A stretch of DNA of 64,000 bases, from NCBI RefSeq assembly GCF_014048465.1, contig NZ_PDLY01000007.1, positions 1-64,000 of the forward strand, in the 5' to 3' direction. This stretch comes from Bombella mellum. Lineage in GTDB: Bacteria; Pseudomonadota; Alphaproteobacteria; Acetobacterales; Acetobacteraceae. A program made the translations under genes and the position numbers. This document shows positions 1 through 9,884 of this stretch, one piece after another; the stretch's first letter is position 1, and every line of letters starts with the position of its first letter. Under the pieces are notes generated by a model. It saw only the letters and a list, made by a program, of their open reading frames with translations. It ran no database searches and was not told the origin of the DNA.

Positions 1-869
1 TCCAGGGTCAGAGGGTCGAGGCGCATCTGGGTGACGGGGGCCTGCAGAATGGAGGGTCGCTGGTCGGGCTGACGGGGCTGAGCCTGACGGGCGGGGGCGT
101 GCTGGCCAACAGTGGCGAGCTGGGGGCCCGTCAGGGGGCGGTGTCGCTTGAGGGGACGGGGCTTCGGAATGATGGCGGGAAGCTGATCGCGGCCGATGGT
201 CCGCTGTCCCTGACGCTGCATGGTGGTGACATCTCCAACAGCAACGGCCTGATCCAGTCCAGCGAAGGTCTGACGCTGACGGCGGGCACGCTCTCCAACC
301 AGGGTGGGACGCTGCTGAGCGGCAGAGGTGACGTGGATCTGACGGCCGGGTCGTTCCGGAACGAGGGCGGTCTTGTGCAGGCGCAGGGGACCCTGACGGC
401 CCGTCTGGGACGCTATGGCTCGGATGAGGGGTCCAGCCTGGTGGCGGGGGGTGCGCTGCATCTGAGCTCACCGGGTGTGGTGCATAATGAGGGCGTCCTG
501 GCCTCCTTCGGGGACATGACGCTGACGGCCTCCCGACTGGAAGGGGGAGCGAAATCCCGGCTCCAGGGTCAGAAGGTCGAGGCGCATCTGGGTGACGGGG
601 GCCTGCAGAATGGAGGGTCGCTGGTCGGGCTGACGGGGCTGAGCCTGACGGGCGGGGGCGTGCTGGCCAACAGTGGCGAGCTGGGGGCTCGTCAGGGGGC
701 GGTGTCGCTTGAGGGGACGGGGCTTCGGAATGATGGCGGGAAGCTGATTGCGGCCGATGGTCCGCTGTCCCTGACGCTGCATGGCGGTGACATCTCCAAC
801 AGCAACGGCCTGATCCAGTCCAGCGAGGGTCTGACGCTGACGGTGGGCACGCTTTCCAACCAGGGTGGT
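1..869 (+). repeat. 561-bp tandem repeat inside cdiA (187-residue period)
   Basis: Bases 1-308 recur at 562-869 with only a few substitutions, an offset of exactly 561 bases (187 codons). The array continues leftward out of the window, so the copy number is unknown. It encodes a block of haemagglutinin beta-helix repeats. Near-identity at DNA level implies recent duplication or ongoing homogenisation. Confidence 0.9.
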
Positions 870-3800
870 GTTATTCAGACTGACCGTAACATGTCTCTGA
901 TCATACGTCAGTATGAGTCGGATGCAGGGGCATCGCTAAGCAGTCGTGGACATCTTGACGTGCAGGCTCAGGGTCGTGTGCACAATGGTGGTCTGATAGG
1001 TGGAGGGGCAGGCGTTGATATGCAGGCCACCTCTCTGGAAAATGATGCGCAGGCTAGACTTGTCAGCGTGGGAGCTCCACTACGGATCAATCTTACAGGC
1101 CAGGATGGTCTGAAGAATGCAGGGACAGTGCAGACACAGCATCTTGCAGGCCAGAATTCCGGTGCTGATCTGAACATTGTGACCTCTGTTCTGTTTGATG
1201 GCGGAACAATCATGTCCGCAGATGCCATGACCGTGATGGCTGACAGGGTCGTGACCCAAGGGGGTATCCTTCAGGCTGAAAATGGAATGACCTTTGACAG
1301 GGTGAAGGATTTTTCCAATTACGGAGGCACCGTTCTCAACAGGAATGGCAATCTGACCCTGAATGTGAACAGCCTGCGGAATGAATCGGGAAGCCTTGAG
1401 TCTGGTGGTGATCTGAAGGCTTACCTCGGTCATTATTCTTCTGATGGTTCTTCCCGCCTGGTAGCGCAGCAGACCATGTCGCTTTCCCTGTCGAGCGGGC
1501 TGGACAATGATGGTCTTCTGGGTGGGAGTGCTGGCCTGACGGTGGAGGCGGCTTCCATTCAGAATGGTGTGCATGGCCATGTGCTGTCTGATCGGGGTGA
1601 TGTGAACCTGATCGCCTCCCAAGGACTGATCAGGAATCAGGGAGTCGTGGAAGAGCGGAATGCTGATGGGAGGCTTATTCTGTCGGCTCCCATCGTAAGG
1701 AATGAAGGAACGCTACTGTCAGCCGGTTCCATCGGTCTGAATGGCACGAAGGACATGGTGAACTCCGGCACGCTGTATGGCGTGAAAGGATTGACAGGGC
1801 AGCTTTCTGGCACGTTGGACAACAGCAATGGTCTGTTGGCAGTGGGGGGACCGGAGGCCCGTCTTTCAGCCGGGCGGATCGTCAATGCAGCTGGAAACAT
1901 TCGGGCTCTGGATGGTGGACTGACGCTTCAGGCGGGGCAGGTTGACAATAGGGGTGGCCAGATCGGAGCCGTCACTGACCTTCTGGTGCAGGGGGACAGA
2001 CTGCTCAACCAGAATGGTCTGTTACAGGCGGGTGGAAACCTGGCCATTGGCCGTCATGGAGCGGAGATTGAGAATACCCAGGGCAGCATGCAGGCCGGGC
2101 ATGACGTCACCATTGCTGCGACCCATCTGGTCAATAATGGTGGGAAAATTCTGGCTCTCGGTGGTGATCTGACGGTCAATGATGCTGTGGATGCTTTGGG
2201 TGTCAGGGTGGCTGATGATCAGATGACGGCTCTGGAGACCGGTGCCGGGAGTCTGAAGGCATCCGGGGCCGTTACGCTGGGACTTTCAGGTCTGAAGGAT
2301 GATGCTCATTCTGTCATAGCATCATCGAAATATCTCTCCATTTCAGCCAGTTCTCCTCTGGTGGTGCAGGGGCTGCTGATGGGAGGTCAGGGGGTTGGTC
2401 TACAGTCTGCCGGCCTGTCTCTTGCAGCCGGTGGGCAGGTCGTGTCCAGCAATGGTCCGTTGACTCTGGCCTTGGGTGGGACTGGCCTGAATAATCAGGG
2501 TGTGATTGAGGCCCAGGGGCAGGATTCACGCCTGACGGTGCAGTCGGTGGGTGACATCGTGACGTCTGGCACTCTGCTTTCCATGGGAAGCATGGGCCTG
2601 ACCGGGCAGGGTCAGCTGACAAATGATGGGGTGATGGGGACGCTGGGTGGTGATCTGGTCATCCAGGCACAGGATCTCCACAATCAGGGGAAGGTGGTGT
2701 CTTCCGGCTGGCTGAATGGTACGGTTTCCGGAGATATCCGGAATGGTGGCCAGATATACGGGCAGAAGGGGCAGACCCTCTCCGGGAACCGGATTGATAA
2801 CAGTGGTGGCGAGATCAGTTCTGGAGGCGATCTGACCGTACAGGGTCAGTCTCTGACCAATGATGACGGACGCATCATCTCTGATGCAGGCCGTGTGGTC
2901 GTGCGGAGCGCAGACACCGTGAGCAATCATGGGGGGCTTGTGCAGGGGCTGGGTGATGTCACTGTTGTCTCGGGGGTTTTTGACAACAGCCAGCAGGGGA
3001 AAATTCTCAGTACGCAGGGGAGTGTCCAGCTTTCCACACCGCAGCGGTCTTTTGACAATCATGGTGGTACCATTCAAGCGGCACGGGATGTGCAGCTGAC
3101 GGCAGCAGGTCTTGATAATGGACGGGGTGGCCTGATCAATGCTGTTTCGGGCAGTGTGAATCTTATGGCCGCTGGCGGAAATGGCATGGATGTCCTTCAT
3201 AATGAGGGCGGCACCATACAGGCCAATGGTGCTCTTCACCTTTCTGCACAACATCTCGACAATGCCGGTGGGCAGATTCTCCAGCAGTCTGGCACGCACG
3301 GATTGTTTCTTGACGGAGGAACGGGGAAACTTGCTGATGTGGCCGTTGGCCCTGACGGGTCAGTGGGAACTTTCCAAACAAAAGGAAGTCTGAGCCTTGC
3401 GGTGACCAACCTGCATGGTTTCGGAGCGCTCATTGCACCGCAGGACCTGAGTGTAACAACCTACACACCCGATGCCGACACTTTTTTTCAGGCTGGACGT
3501 GACGTAACCGTAACGGTTCTGGGTGATTACCATGTTGCTTCTGGAGCTGGCGTGCTGGCCGGGCGCAATGCGACGGTGCAGGCGTCTTCCATACGGAATG
3601 ATGGGGCCTTGATGGCCAATGGTGGCATCCTGACCGTTTATTCCGGAGGTGATGTCTACAATACCGGTCTGCTGTATGGGGCGACAGGGCTGGTCACGAC
3701 CCTGCCCGGCACGCTGACCAACCATCAGGGAGCCATCCTTGCGGGGAATGGTTCCATACTGGTTCAGAATAATGATCAGGGAAATATATCAGCATTTCTG

Positions 3801-6800
3801 AATCAGTCTGGTCTGGTTCGTGCTGATGGAACGCAGAGTGACATTTTCATAAAATCTCATGATATCGAGAACTCGATTATAGGAAATATTCGGGTTGTTA
3901 CACCATCAGAATCGAATCATATGGTTTTTGACCATATGCAGGGGGACGAACGGGACGGAAGGATTGATGTCCCTGAAGGCTTGTTAGATGAGCATGGAAA
4001 TCAGGGAAAAGGCTATATTTATTTTTGGGCCGGTAAAGGAGGAAAGACGGTAAATCGAGGCTCATACAAGGTTTTAATGACAGAATCATATATTGAGATG
4101 GATGATTCTGATAAAGGTAATGCATCTCCTTTAATATCAGCTGGGAATGACATATTATTTTCTTCAGATGGAAGAATAAATAATAAAGCTGGGCATATAG
4201 CTGCTGGTCATGATTTGACATTGCAGGGTGCCAGTCTCGACAACTCTGGATACAACATCACGCGTAGCTATGGTATTTATTATTGGGATAGCAGAGGGGC
4301 AACATTTGATAGCAGTCATTCAACGGTACCAATTCAGTCCCATGTAGAGGGAGAGTCATATGTTCCTTGGGGAGGGATCATCACGGTACCAGGACCGTAT
4401 AGTGGAACTATTGTAGCTGGAAATAATATTATTGGAGATATTAAGGGAGATATAAAAAACGTTACTTATTATAACGATGGAGGTAAAGTTTCCTCGGATT
4501 TTGGCAGCTCCATTCCTGCCGGGTTGTCTGGGAGGTCTCTCAGGAATGTCAAAGGGGCTGACGGAATCAGTGGGAGTGCAAGCTCAGGGTCAATATCAGA
4601 GCTGAATCCTGCTGGTCGGCCATTAGTGGAACCTACGCCGGTTGCGTGGAATGAAAATGCATCACTTCCCGGTTTCAGTGGTGCAACAGTGGCGGTATCG
4701 CCTTCCAGCGTATCTGCGGGAGAATGGAAGCCGACAGGCACGTCTGTGTCCGGGTCACTGGCAGCTGGTGGGGTGTCCATTCCTGAGGGCGGGACAGAGG
4801 CTCTGCCGTCGTCTGAGACCGTCCATCAGGTGGATGGTGGCACGCTTTCTGGTCAGTCCAGCCCGTCCATGATGTCTGGCAGACCACTGACGGGTGGTGC
4901 GACTGTTCATCAGGTGGATGGTAGCACGCTGCCCGGTCAGTCCAGCCCGTCCATGACATCTGGTGGAATACTGACGGGTGGTGCGACTGTTCCCATGGGT
5001 GCAGAGAGTTCCCTGCCTTCTTCGGACATACATCAGACGAATGGGGGTGGAACGCTTTCCGACCGGTCTGAGCCGTTCATGAATTCTGCGGGAGCAAACG
5101 ATTCCCTTCCATCGTCTTCCATTCGTCAGGCCGGTGGTGAAGGTCATCTGGCCAGTCAGTCCGATCCATCCATGTCAGCTGGTGGAAGACTGGCAGGAAG
5201 AGGAGTTTCAAGGAAGACCCCGGCCAATACCGTGCTTTATGTACCTTCTGCGGACCTGAAAGCAGTCGTGGCGTCCATCCCGGGTGGTGGGACGCTTTTC
5301 GTGCCCAATCCGTCGCCTTCGGTGCATTATCTGCTGGAGACCAACCCACGTTATGCGACCTTTGCGGGGCTTTACGGGTCGGACTATCTGCTGGGGCGGC
5401 TGGGCCATTCCATGGGGGATTACCGTTTCCTGGGGGATAGCGGGTTCGATACGCAGTACGTGCAGCAGCAGATTGTCTCTGCCACGGGCCAGACCTTCCT
5501 GGGTGGAAGCTATCAGGCAGCCAATGAGCAGATGCAGACACTGCTGGACAATGCGTCCCGGCAGTCTGACCAGCTGGGGCTGACCTTCGGGCAGGCCCTG
5601 ACGTCGGATGAGCAGTCCAGGCTGACGGACAACATCGTCTGGTATGTTCCCGTCTCGGTGAATGGACAGACGGTTCTGGTGCCGAAGCTTTATCTGGCTC
5701 CCGGCAAGGTGAAGCTGGCCAATGGCGGCGTCATTTCCGCAGGGAATGACCTGTCTCTTCAGGGGGGCAGCATAAGCAACAGCGGAGCGATGGCATCCGG
5801 CAAGGCCCTGAATCTCGTGGCCACTCAGGGTGATCTCGTGAATGATGGCGGGAGCATTTCGGGTGGCGATGTGACCCTTGCCAGCCTTGCAGGATCTGTC
5901 GTGAATGACAGCCAGCTGAGAACAGACCAGATTGTCGGAGGGACGCAGCAGACACTGGGCCAGCAGGGTACGATCACGGCCAGTGGCAATGCCCGGCTGA
6001 GTGCTGCGAAGGACATCCTCTTCAAGGGGGCTTCGCTCAAGGCTGGCGGGGACGCCACCCTTGTGGCCGGACAGAACATCAATCTTGACGCCCTCTCGAC
6101 ACATGGGGCGGGTGGAGTGTCCAGGCGTCACTTCACACAGACGGGCAGCTTTGTCCGTAACATCGGGTCCAGCGTCATGGGTGATGGAACGGTCACTCTG
6201 GCGGCTCTGGGAGGCGACATAAATCTTGCCGGGTCTGGCGTCATGGCAGGAAAGGACGCTTTCCTTCAGGCCAAGGGCAATCTGGCCCTGAAGGCCATGA
6301 CGGATGAGGATCACAGCTACAGCAGGGTCGTCAAGAAGGGCTTCCTGAATAAAAAAACCGTCACGACCAGCAAGGACAGCACGACCGGGATTGGCAGCCT
6401 TGTCGGTGCGAATGACAACATCCTGATGAGTGCCGGTGGCGATCTGTCCGTGAAAGGCACTGTCAGTGGTGGGCAGGATGTGACGCTGACGTCTGGTGGT
6501 TCATTGAGCGTTGATGCGTTCCAGAATACGGCGGCCTCCTATTACCAGAAGAAGAAAAGTGGTCTGTCCTTCCATACCGGGAGCCGCACTTCCATCGGTT
6601 ATGGCAAATCCAACAATACCGATACGGGAACTGGTACGAACTGGACATCCAGCACTGTCAGTGCGGGCAGGGGTGATCTGACCCTGAAAGCCGGGAGCGC
6701 AGCCACGATCACAGGGGCCAACCTGAGTGCGGGGCATGACATCGGTATTGATGCGTCTTCGGTTGCCTTCAAGACGGTTGAGCAGACGCTTAAGCAGACG

Positions 6801-9482
6801 CAGGATCAGAAGCAGTTTTTTGTCGGTGTTTCTGTCGGTCTGACGTCTGATTCCATCGTGGGGCAGGTCGTGCAGTCTGCCCTGGCTGCGAGCAAGGCCA
6901 AAGGGCAGGGCAGCAGCATGGTTGCAGCCATGAATGGTGGTCAGGCCCTTTATACGTTGCAGCAGGGTGCTGATAACCTGCAGCATGTTGGCAGCCTTGA
7001 TGCGATGAACATGGCACTGATCGGGGTGGAGGCCAGTGTCGGTTTCAACAAGAGAAAGAGTCATGCGGTTGAGGATCAGAGCACCGTAGTGGGCAGCGCG
7101 GCCACTGCAGGAAATGGTCTTTCGATCATTGCCCGGGGAGATCATCCCGGGTCTGCGGATGACGGGTCGATCAGTGTGACCGCAGCCCGCTTTTCGGCGA
7201 AGGATATCACGTTCGATGCAAAGAAAGACATCAATCTTCTGGCTGGCTGGGACCATGTAAATACCTATTCGAAGAAGACACAGACCAGTGCTTCCATTGG
7301 CGTGAAATATGAGATTGGAGGCCCCCAGACAGGCTTTGGTGTCACGGCGGGGGCGAGCCATCAGAGCCAGGAACAGCAGAGTCATCAGTCTACGGCGGTT
7401 GATACGACGCTGGATGGCACAAACAGTGTTACGCTGCATTCTGGTGCCAGGACCCTGCTGAATGGGGCGGAAGTCCGTGCCCCCCGGATTGACGTGAAGG
7501 CTGCGGAACTTGAGATCATCAGCCCGCAGAACACGTATGACTACCGCAGCGTGAGCACATCTGCGGGGGTTCAGGTTTCTGTACCACTGAACAATCCTGC
7601 CGGAGCTGCGGGCGGGACCAGTTTTCAGCATCAGGTCGTGACGGATCATTTTGCCTCCACCGGGAAGGTGCTCTCCGGTCTGTATGCGGGGGAACAGGGT
7701 GTCGGGATTGATGTTGCCGGGAACACGACGCTGACGGCTGGCGTGATCTCCAGTGTGGCGTCCCGTGAGAAGAATCACTTCAGTACGGGCAGCCTGATTT
7801 CCCGGAATCTGGAGAACGTGTCCCGCTGGCAGCTTGAGAGTTCGGGCTTTCAGGCGAGCCTTGGTGGAGCGGGTCAGGGTGACGCCACGGGCTGGCTTGG
7901 TCAGGTTGGCCAAGGGATGGCGGCGAATTCCATGTCTCTTCTGGGAGGTGGACAGAACCACAATGAGAAGACGGCCAGCCATTCTGCCGTCGGTGACAAC
8001 ATCACCATCAATACGACGACGGTTGATGGCGATCTGAGCCGTGACGTTGCCCATGCGAACGGGGCGATAGACAACAAATTCAACGCACAGAAGCTCCAGA
8101 ACCAGATGCAGGCCCGCACTCTGGGGACACAGCTCGTTGGCGAGATTGTTGGCACGGTTTTCCAGAAGGATCAGGAGAGGGATGACAAGGCCCGTGCTGC
8201 GGAGGGTCTTCCGCCAGAGGAGGCTGGCAGTGCCTTTTCTCCCCGGGAGGTGGCCCGTGACCTGATCGAGGCTGGTGGGGCAGCCGGTATTGCGGCCCTG
8301 ACGGGAGGGAGCCCGGCTGCTGCTGGTCTGGGTACGCTGGCTGGGAAAGTGACGGCAGCGACGACCCGTCCATTGGCGGAGGCCGTGGCGACGGGGCTGA
8401 CGGGCAGCAGCGACGGTACGCTGCATGACAGTATTGCCAACATGTTCAGCAGTGCTGCCGCAGCGGCTGGTGGGGCTGTTGGAGGACTGGTTGCAGGTAA
8501 GGGCAGTGCCTCAGTCAGTGCGCTGACTGGTGCAGCGGCAGCAGCGGCCATCGAGCAGTATAATGATAGTGCTCATCGTGGGAAGGAGGCAGAACAGAAG
8601 GAAGAGGACGAGGAAAAAAATTCGAATACAGATGCAGTCGAAGCTTTGGCTTTTGATATTGCTTTAACGGGGGGCTCCATGATCCCAGGCCCACCTGGAA
8701 CTGCCTTTGGTTATACATTGGCTGGCAGGTTGGAGCAGGAAGGACATCCATATCTTGCTGCTATCCAGGCGGGATCAGCAGGTTTGGATACCTTTGGTAT
8801 CGATACATCGGCTGTTGTGGCTCCTGTGATTACTGGCTCGCTCCAGCTTATGAAGAGTGCTGTGGTGGGGGTGATCCTCAAGTTTGGTGGGGATGCTTTC
8901 GAAAGGCTTGCTCAGGCCCAGTTTATGGCTGTGACTGGGGAGGAGTTTGGGGCTGCTTTGGCAGGACATGCAGCAGAAGGTGCTGCCAATCTTGGCAAAA
9001 AAGAAACTGCAGCTGGTCAGGTTGTAAAAAGTGTCAGGCAGGATGACCCTGCATTTAAAAATATAGGAAAAAATTCCTCTCTATTATTAGAGGCTATAGA
9101 GGCAAGTAAAGGTGGTAATTCAGATTTAGAGGAAATTGACAGACAGTTTTTAGAATTTAACGAGAAAGCAGCAGGAAAAGGTATTCATGATGGAAAGCAG
9201 GGGAAGCATATTGTAGGTCATAATGATTACATTCCAGGTAGATCTATAATGTCTTCGGATGTAGACCCAGTGGAACTGTTGGAAGGAGCATTGTCGAGGA
9301 AATATGATTTTTTAGGTATGGGTCCTAGGGACTCTATATATAAGTTTGATTTTAATAAAAAAATCGGGGAATATACACAGGGGGAAGGAAAATTCTATGA
9401 CACTACTATAGGTAGTATACATGTGTCTAAGAAAGGTGCACATATCGTTCCAGCAGCCCCAAAGGGATGGGAAAATAAATAA
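1..9482 (+). CDS. cdiA: CdiA-like filamentous haemagglutinin exoprotein with C-terminal toxin domain (5' end outside window)
   Basis: The reading frame is open from base 3, so the N-terminus (signal, TPS transport domain) lies outside the window; about 3159 residues are visible. Likely role: two-partner-secretion exoprotein that delivers its C-terminus into neighbouring cells. Bases 1-3770 encode haemagglutinin-type beta-helix repeats (N-G-G/L-N-N-G patterns). Bases 3770-4480 are AT-rich and non-repetitive; 4780-5210 encode Ser/Gly/Thr-rich imperfect repeats (HQVDGGTLSGQ type). Bases 5320-5720 match the conserved adhesin block (LLETNPRYATFAGLYGSDYL). A second repeat block runs 5700-7600, and an Ala/Gly-rich pre-toxin segment 8250-8570. 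There is no VENN motif; the conserved linker ends at SVRQDDP (9050). The last ~90 residues carry GKQGKHIVGHNDYIPGRS and HVSKKGAHIVP, which I recognise as polymorphic toxin type 50 (Ntox50, predicted RNase). Immunity candidates follow 51 bases downstream. Confident as CdiA/FHA family; toxin class likely; target activity inferred. Confidence 0.9.
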   Translation, partial: QGQRVEAHLGDGGLQNGGSLVGLTGLSLTGGGVLANSGELGARQGAVSLEGTGLRNDGGKLIAADGPLSLTLHGGDISNSNGLIQSSEGLTLTAGTLSNQGGTLLSGRGDVDLTAGSFRNEGGLVQAQGTLTARLGRYGSDEGSSLVAGGALHLSSPGVVHNEGVLASFGDMTLTASRLEGGAKSRLQGQKVEAHLGDGGLQNGGSLVGLTGLSLTGGGVLANSGELGARQGAVSLEGTGLRNDGGKLIAADGPLSLTLHGGDISNSNGLIQSSEGLTLTVGTLSNQGGVIQTDRNMSLIIRQYESDAGASLSSRGHLDVQAQGRVHNGGLIGGGAGVDMQATSLENDAQARLVSVGAPLRINLTGQDGLKNAGTVQTQHLAGQNSGADLNIVTSVLFDGGTIMSADAMTVMADRVVTQGGILQAENGMTFDRVKDFSNYGGTVLNRNGNLTLNVNSLRNESGSLESGGDLKAYLGHYSSDGSSRLVAQQTMSLSLSSGLDNDGLLGGSAGLTVEAASIQNGVHGHVLSDRGDVNLIASQGLIRNQGVVEERNADGRLILSAPIVRNEGTLLSAGSIGLNGTKDMVNSGTLYGVKGLTGQLSGTLDNSNGLLAVGGPEARLSAGRIVNAAGNIRALDGGLTLQAGQVDNRGGQIGAVTDLLVQGDRLLNQNGLLQAGGNLAIGRHGAEIENTQGSMQAGHDVTIAATHLVNNGGKILALGGDLTVNDAVDALGVRVADDQMTALETGAGSLKASGAVTLGLSGLKDDAHSVIASSKYLSISASSPLVVQGLLMGGQGVGLQSAGLSLAAGGQVVSSNGPLTLALGGTGLNNQGVIEAQGQDSRLTVQSVGDIVTSGTLLSMGSMGLTGQGQLTNDGVMGTLGGDLVIQAQDLHNQGKVVSSGWLNGTVSGDIRNGGQIYGQKGQTLSGNRIDNSGGEISSGGDLTVQGQSLTNDDGRIISDAGRVVVRSADTVSNHGGLVQGLGDVTVVSGVFDNSQQGKILSTQGSVQLSTPQRSFDNHGGTIQAARDVQLTAAGLDNGRGGLINAVSGSVNLMAAGGNGMDVLHNEGGTIQANGALHLSAQHLDNAGGQILQQSGTHGLFLDGGTGKLADVAVGPDGSVGTFQTKGSLSLAVTNLHGFGALIAPQDLSVTTYTPDADTFFQAGRDVTVTVLGDYHVASGAGVLAGRNATVQASSIRNDGALMANGGILTVYSGGDVYNTGLLYGATGLVTTLPGTLTNHQGAILAGNGSILVQNNDQGNISAFLNQSGLVRADGTQSDIFIKSHDIENSIIGNIRVVTPSESNHMVFDHMQGDERDGRIDVPEGLLDEHGNQGKGYIYFWAGKGGKTVNRGSYKVLMTESYIEMDDSDKGNASPLISAGNDILFSSDGRINNKAGHIAAGHDLTLQGASLDNSGYNITRSYGIYYWDSRGATFDSSHSTVPIQSHVEGESYVPWGGIITVPGPYSGTIVAGNNIIGDIKGDIKNVTYYNDGGKVSSDFGSSIPAGLSGRSLRNVKGADGISGSASSGSISELNPAGRPLVEPTPVAWNENASLPGFSGATVAVSPSSVSAGEWKPTGTSVSGSLAAGGVSIPEGGTEALPSSETVHQVDGGTLSGQSSPSMMSGRPLTGGATVHQVDGSTLPGQSSPSMTSGGILTGGATVPMGAESSLPSSDIHQTNGGGTLSDRSEPFMNSAGANDSLPSSSIRQAGGEGHLASQSDPSMSAGGRLAGRGVSRKTPANTVLYVPSADLKAVVASIPGGGTLFVPNPSPSVHYLLETNPRYATFAGLYGSDYLLGRLGHSMGDYRFLGDSGFDTQYVQQQIVSATGQTFLGGSYQAANEQMQTLLDNASRQSDQLGLTFGQALTSDEQSRLTDNIVWYVPVSVNGQTVLVPKLYLAPGKVKLANGGVISAGNDLSLQGGSISNSGAMASGKALNLVATQGDLVNDGGSISGGDVTLASLAGSVVNDSQLRTDQIVGGTQQTLGQQGTITASGNARLSAAKDILFKGASLKAGGDATLVAGQNINLDALSTHGAGGVSRRHFTQTGSFVRNIGSSVMGDGTVTLAALGGDINLAGSGVMAGKDAFLQAKGNLALKAMTDEDHSYSRVVKKGFLNKKTVTTSKDSTTGIGSLVGANDNILMSAGGDLSVKGTVSGGQDVTLTSGGSLSVDAFQNTAASYYQKKKSGLSFHTGSRTSIGYGKSNNTDTGTGTNWTSSTVSAGRGDLTLKAGSAATITGANLSAGHDIGIDASSVAFKTVEQTLKQTQDQKQFFVGVSVGLTSDSIVGQVVQSALAASKAKGQGSSMVAAMNGGQALYTLQQGADNLQHVGSLDAMNMALIGVEASVGFNKRKSHAVEDQSTVVGSAATAGNGLSIIARGDHPGSADDGSISVTAARFSAKDITFDAKKDINLLAGWDHVNTYSKKTQTSASIGVKYEIGGPQTGFGVTAGASHQSQEQQSHQSTAVDTTLDGTNSVTLHSGARTLLNGAEVRAPRIDVKAAELEIISPQNTYDYRSVSTSAGVQVSVPLNNPAGAAGGTSFQHQVVTDHFASTGKVLSGLYAGEQGVGIDVAGNTTLTAGVISSVASREKNHFSTGSLISRNLENVSRWQLESSGFQASLGGAGQGDATGWLGQVGQGMAANSMSLLGGGQNHNEKTASHSAVGDNITINTTTVDGDLSRDVAHANGAIDNKFNAQKLQNQMQARTLGTQLVGEIVGTVFQKDQERDDKARAAEGLPPEEAGSAFSPREVARDLIEAGGAAGIAALTGGSPAAAGLGTLAGKVTAATTRPLAEAVATGLTGSSDGTLHDSIANMFSSAAAAAGGAVGGLVAGKGSASVSALTGAAAAAAIEQYNDSAHRGKEAEQKEEDEEKNSNTDAVEALAFDIALTGGSMIPGPPGTAFGYTLAGRLEQEGHPYLAAIQAGSAGLDTFGIDTSAVVAPVITGSLQLMKSAVVGVILKFGGDAFERLAQAQFMAVTGEEFGAALAGHAAEGAANLGKKETAAGQVVKSVRQDDPAFKNIGKNSSLLLEAIEASKGGNSDLEEIDRQFLEFNEKAAGKGIHDGKQGKHIVGHNDYIPGRSIMSSDVDPVELLEGALSRKYDFLGMGPRDSIYKFDFNKKIGEYTQGEGKFYDTTIGSIHVSKKGAHIVPAAPKGWENK

Positions 9483-9533
9483 AAAGTATTATGAATTTTT
9501 CTGCCTTGGTAAAGGCTAAGAAGAGAGGAATCT

Positions 9534-9842
9534 ATGTCTATAGAAATGATACCGGATGTTTATTTATGTATTATGACAGCATTTTTAGGAGAAATATACC
9601 CTGAAATTCGTTTAATATCCGCAGATTATGGTGAGGATTTAGTTATTAGAGTACATATGGTTTTAGATAGACCTGTGAATGATGAGGATATTGAGGAGAT
9701 GGATTGCGTGATTACAGAAATTGATGCTGCATTTAATTTGGAAGATGCATCAGATATAGAAGATAGAATTTTTTTCTCGGAGGAACCGCTTTGTGAAATA
9801 GAGACTCTCCCATATATCATTTATATGAGGTATGAAGAATAG
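9534..9842 (+). CDS. cdiI: Putative CDI immunity protein, family a copy 1
   Basis: Encodes 102 residues, acidic, with no signal or membrane segment. It starts 51 bases after the cdiA stop behind a GAGAGG ribosome-binding site, the position of the cognate immunity gene in CDI loci. Visible pattern: FLGEIYPEIRLIS, then an acidic stretch, then a C-terminal IIYMRY. The next gene shares the same layout (ALLGEVHRNLRFVS), so the two are diverged paralogues. I do not recognise the family by name. Inferred role: cytoplasmic binding and neutralisation of the CdiA C-terminal type-50-like toxin. It is much more AT-rich than the cdiA core, as usual for swapped toxin-immunity cassettes. Confidence 0.6.
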   Translation: MSIEMIPDVYLCIMTAFLGEIYPEIRLISADYGEDLVIRVHMVLDRPVNDEDIEEMDCVITEIDAAFNLEDASDIEDRIFFSEEPLCEIETLPYIIYMRYEE

Positions 9843-9884
9843 TATGTTTGTATTGGATTTATAAGTTTACACAGTGAGGGTAGA

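Noticed and set aside
6501-8426. 641-codon open frame on the minus strand opposite cdiA
   Set aside because: It is antisense to the well-supported cdiA frame, with no ribosome-binding site and no recognisable domain; long antisense frames are expected in GC-rich repetitive sequence.
8420-8600. VENN pre-toxin motif
   Set aside because: The Ala/Gly-rich pre-toxin segment ends in IEQYNDSAH; no V-E-N-N occurs anywhere in the visible protein.
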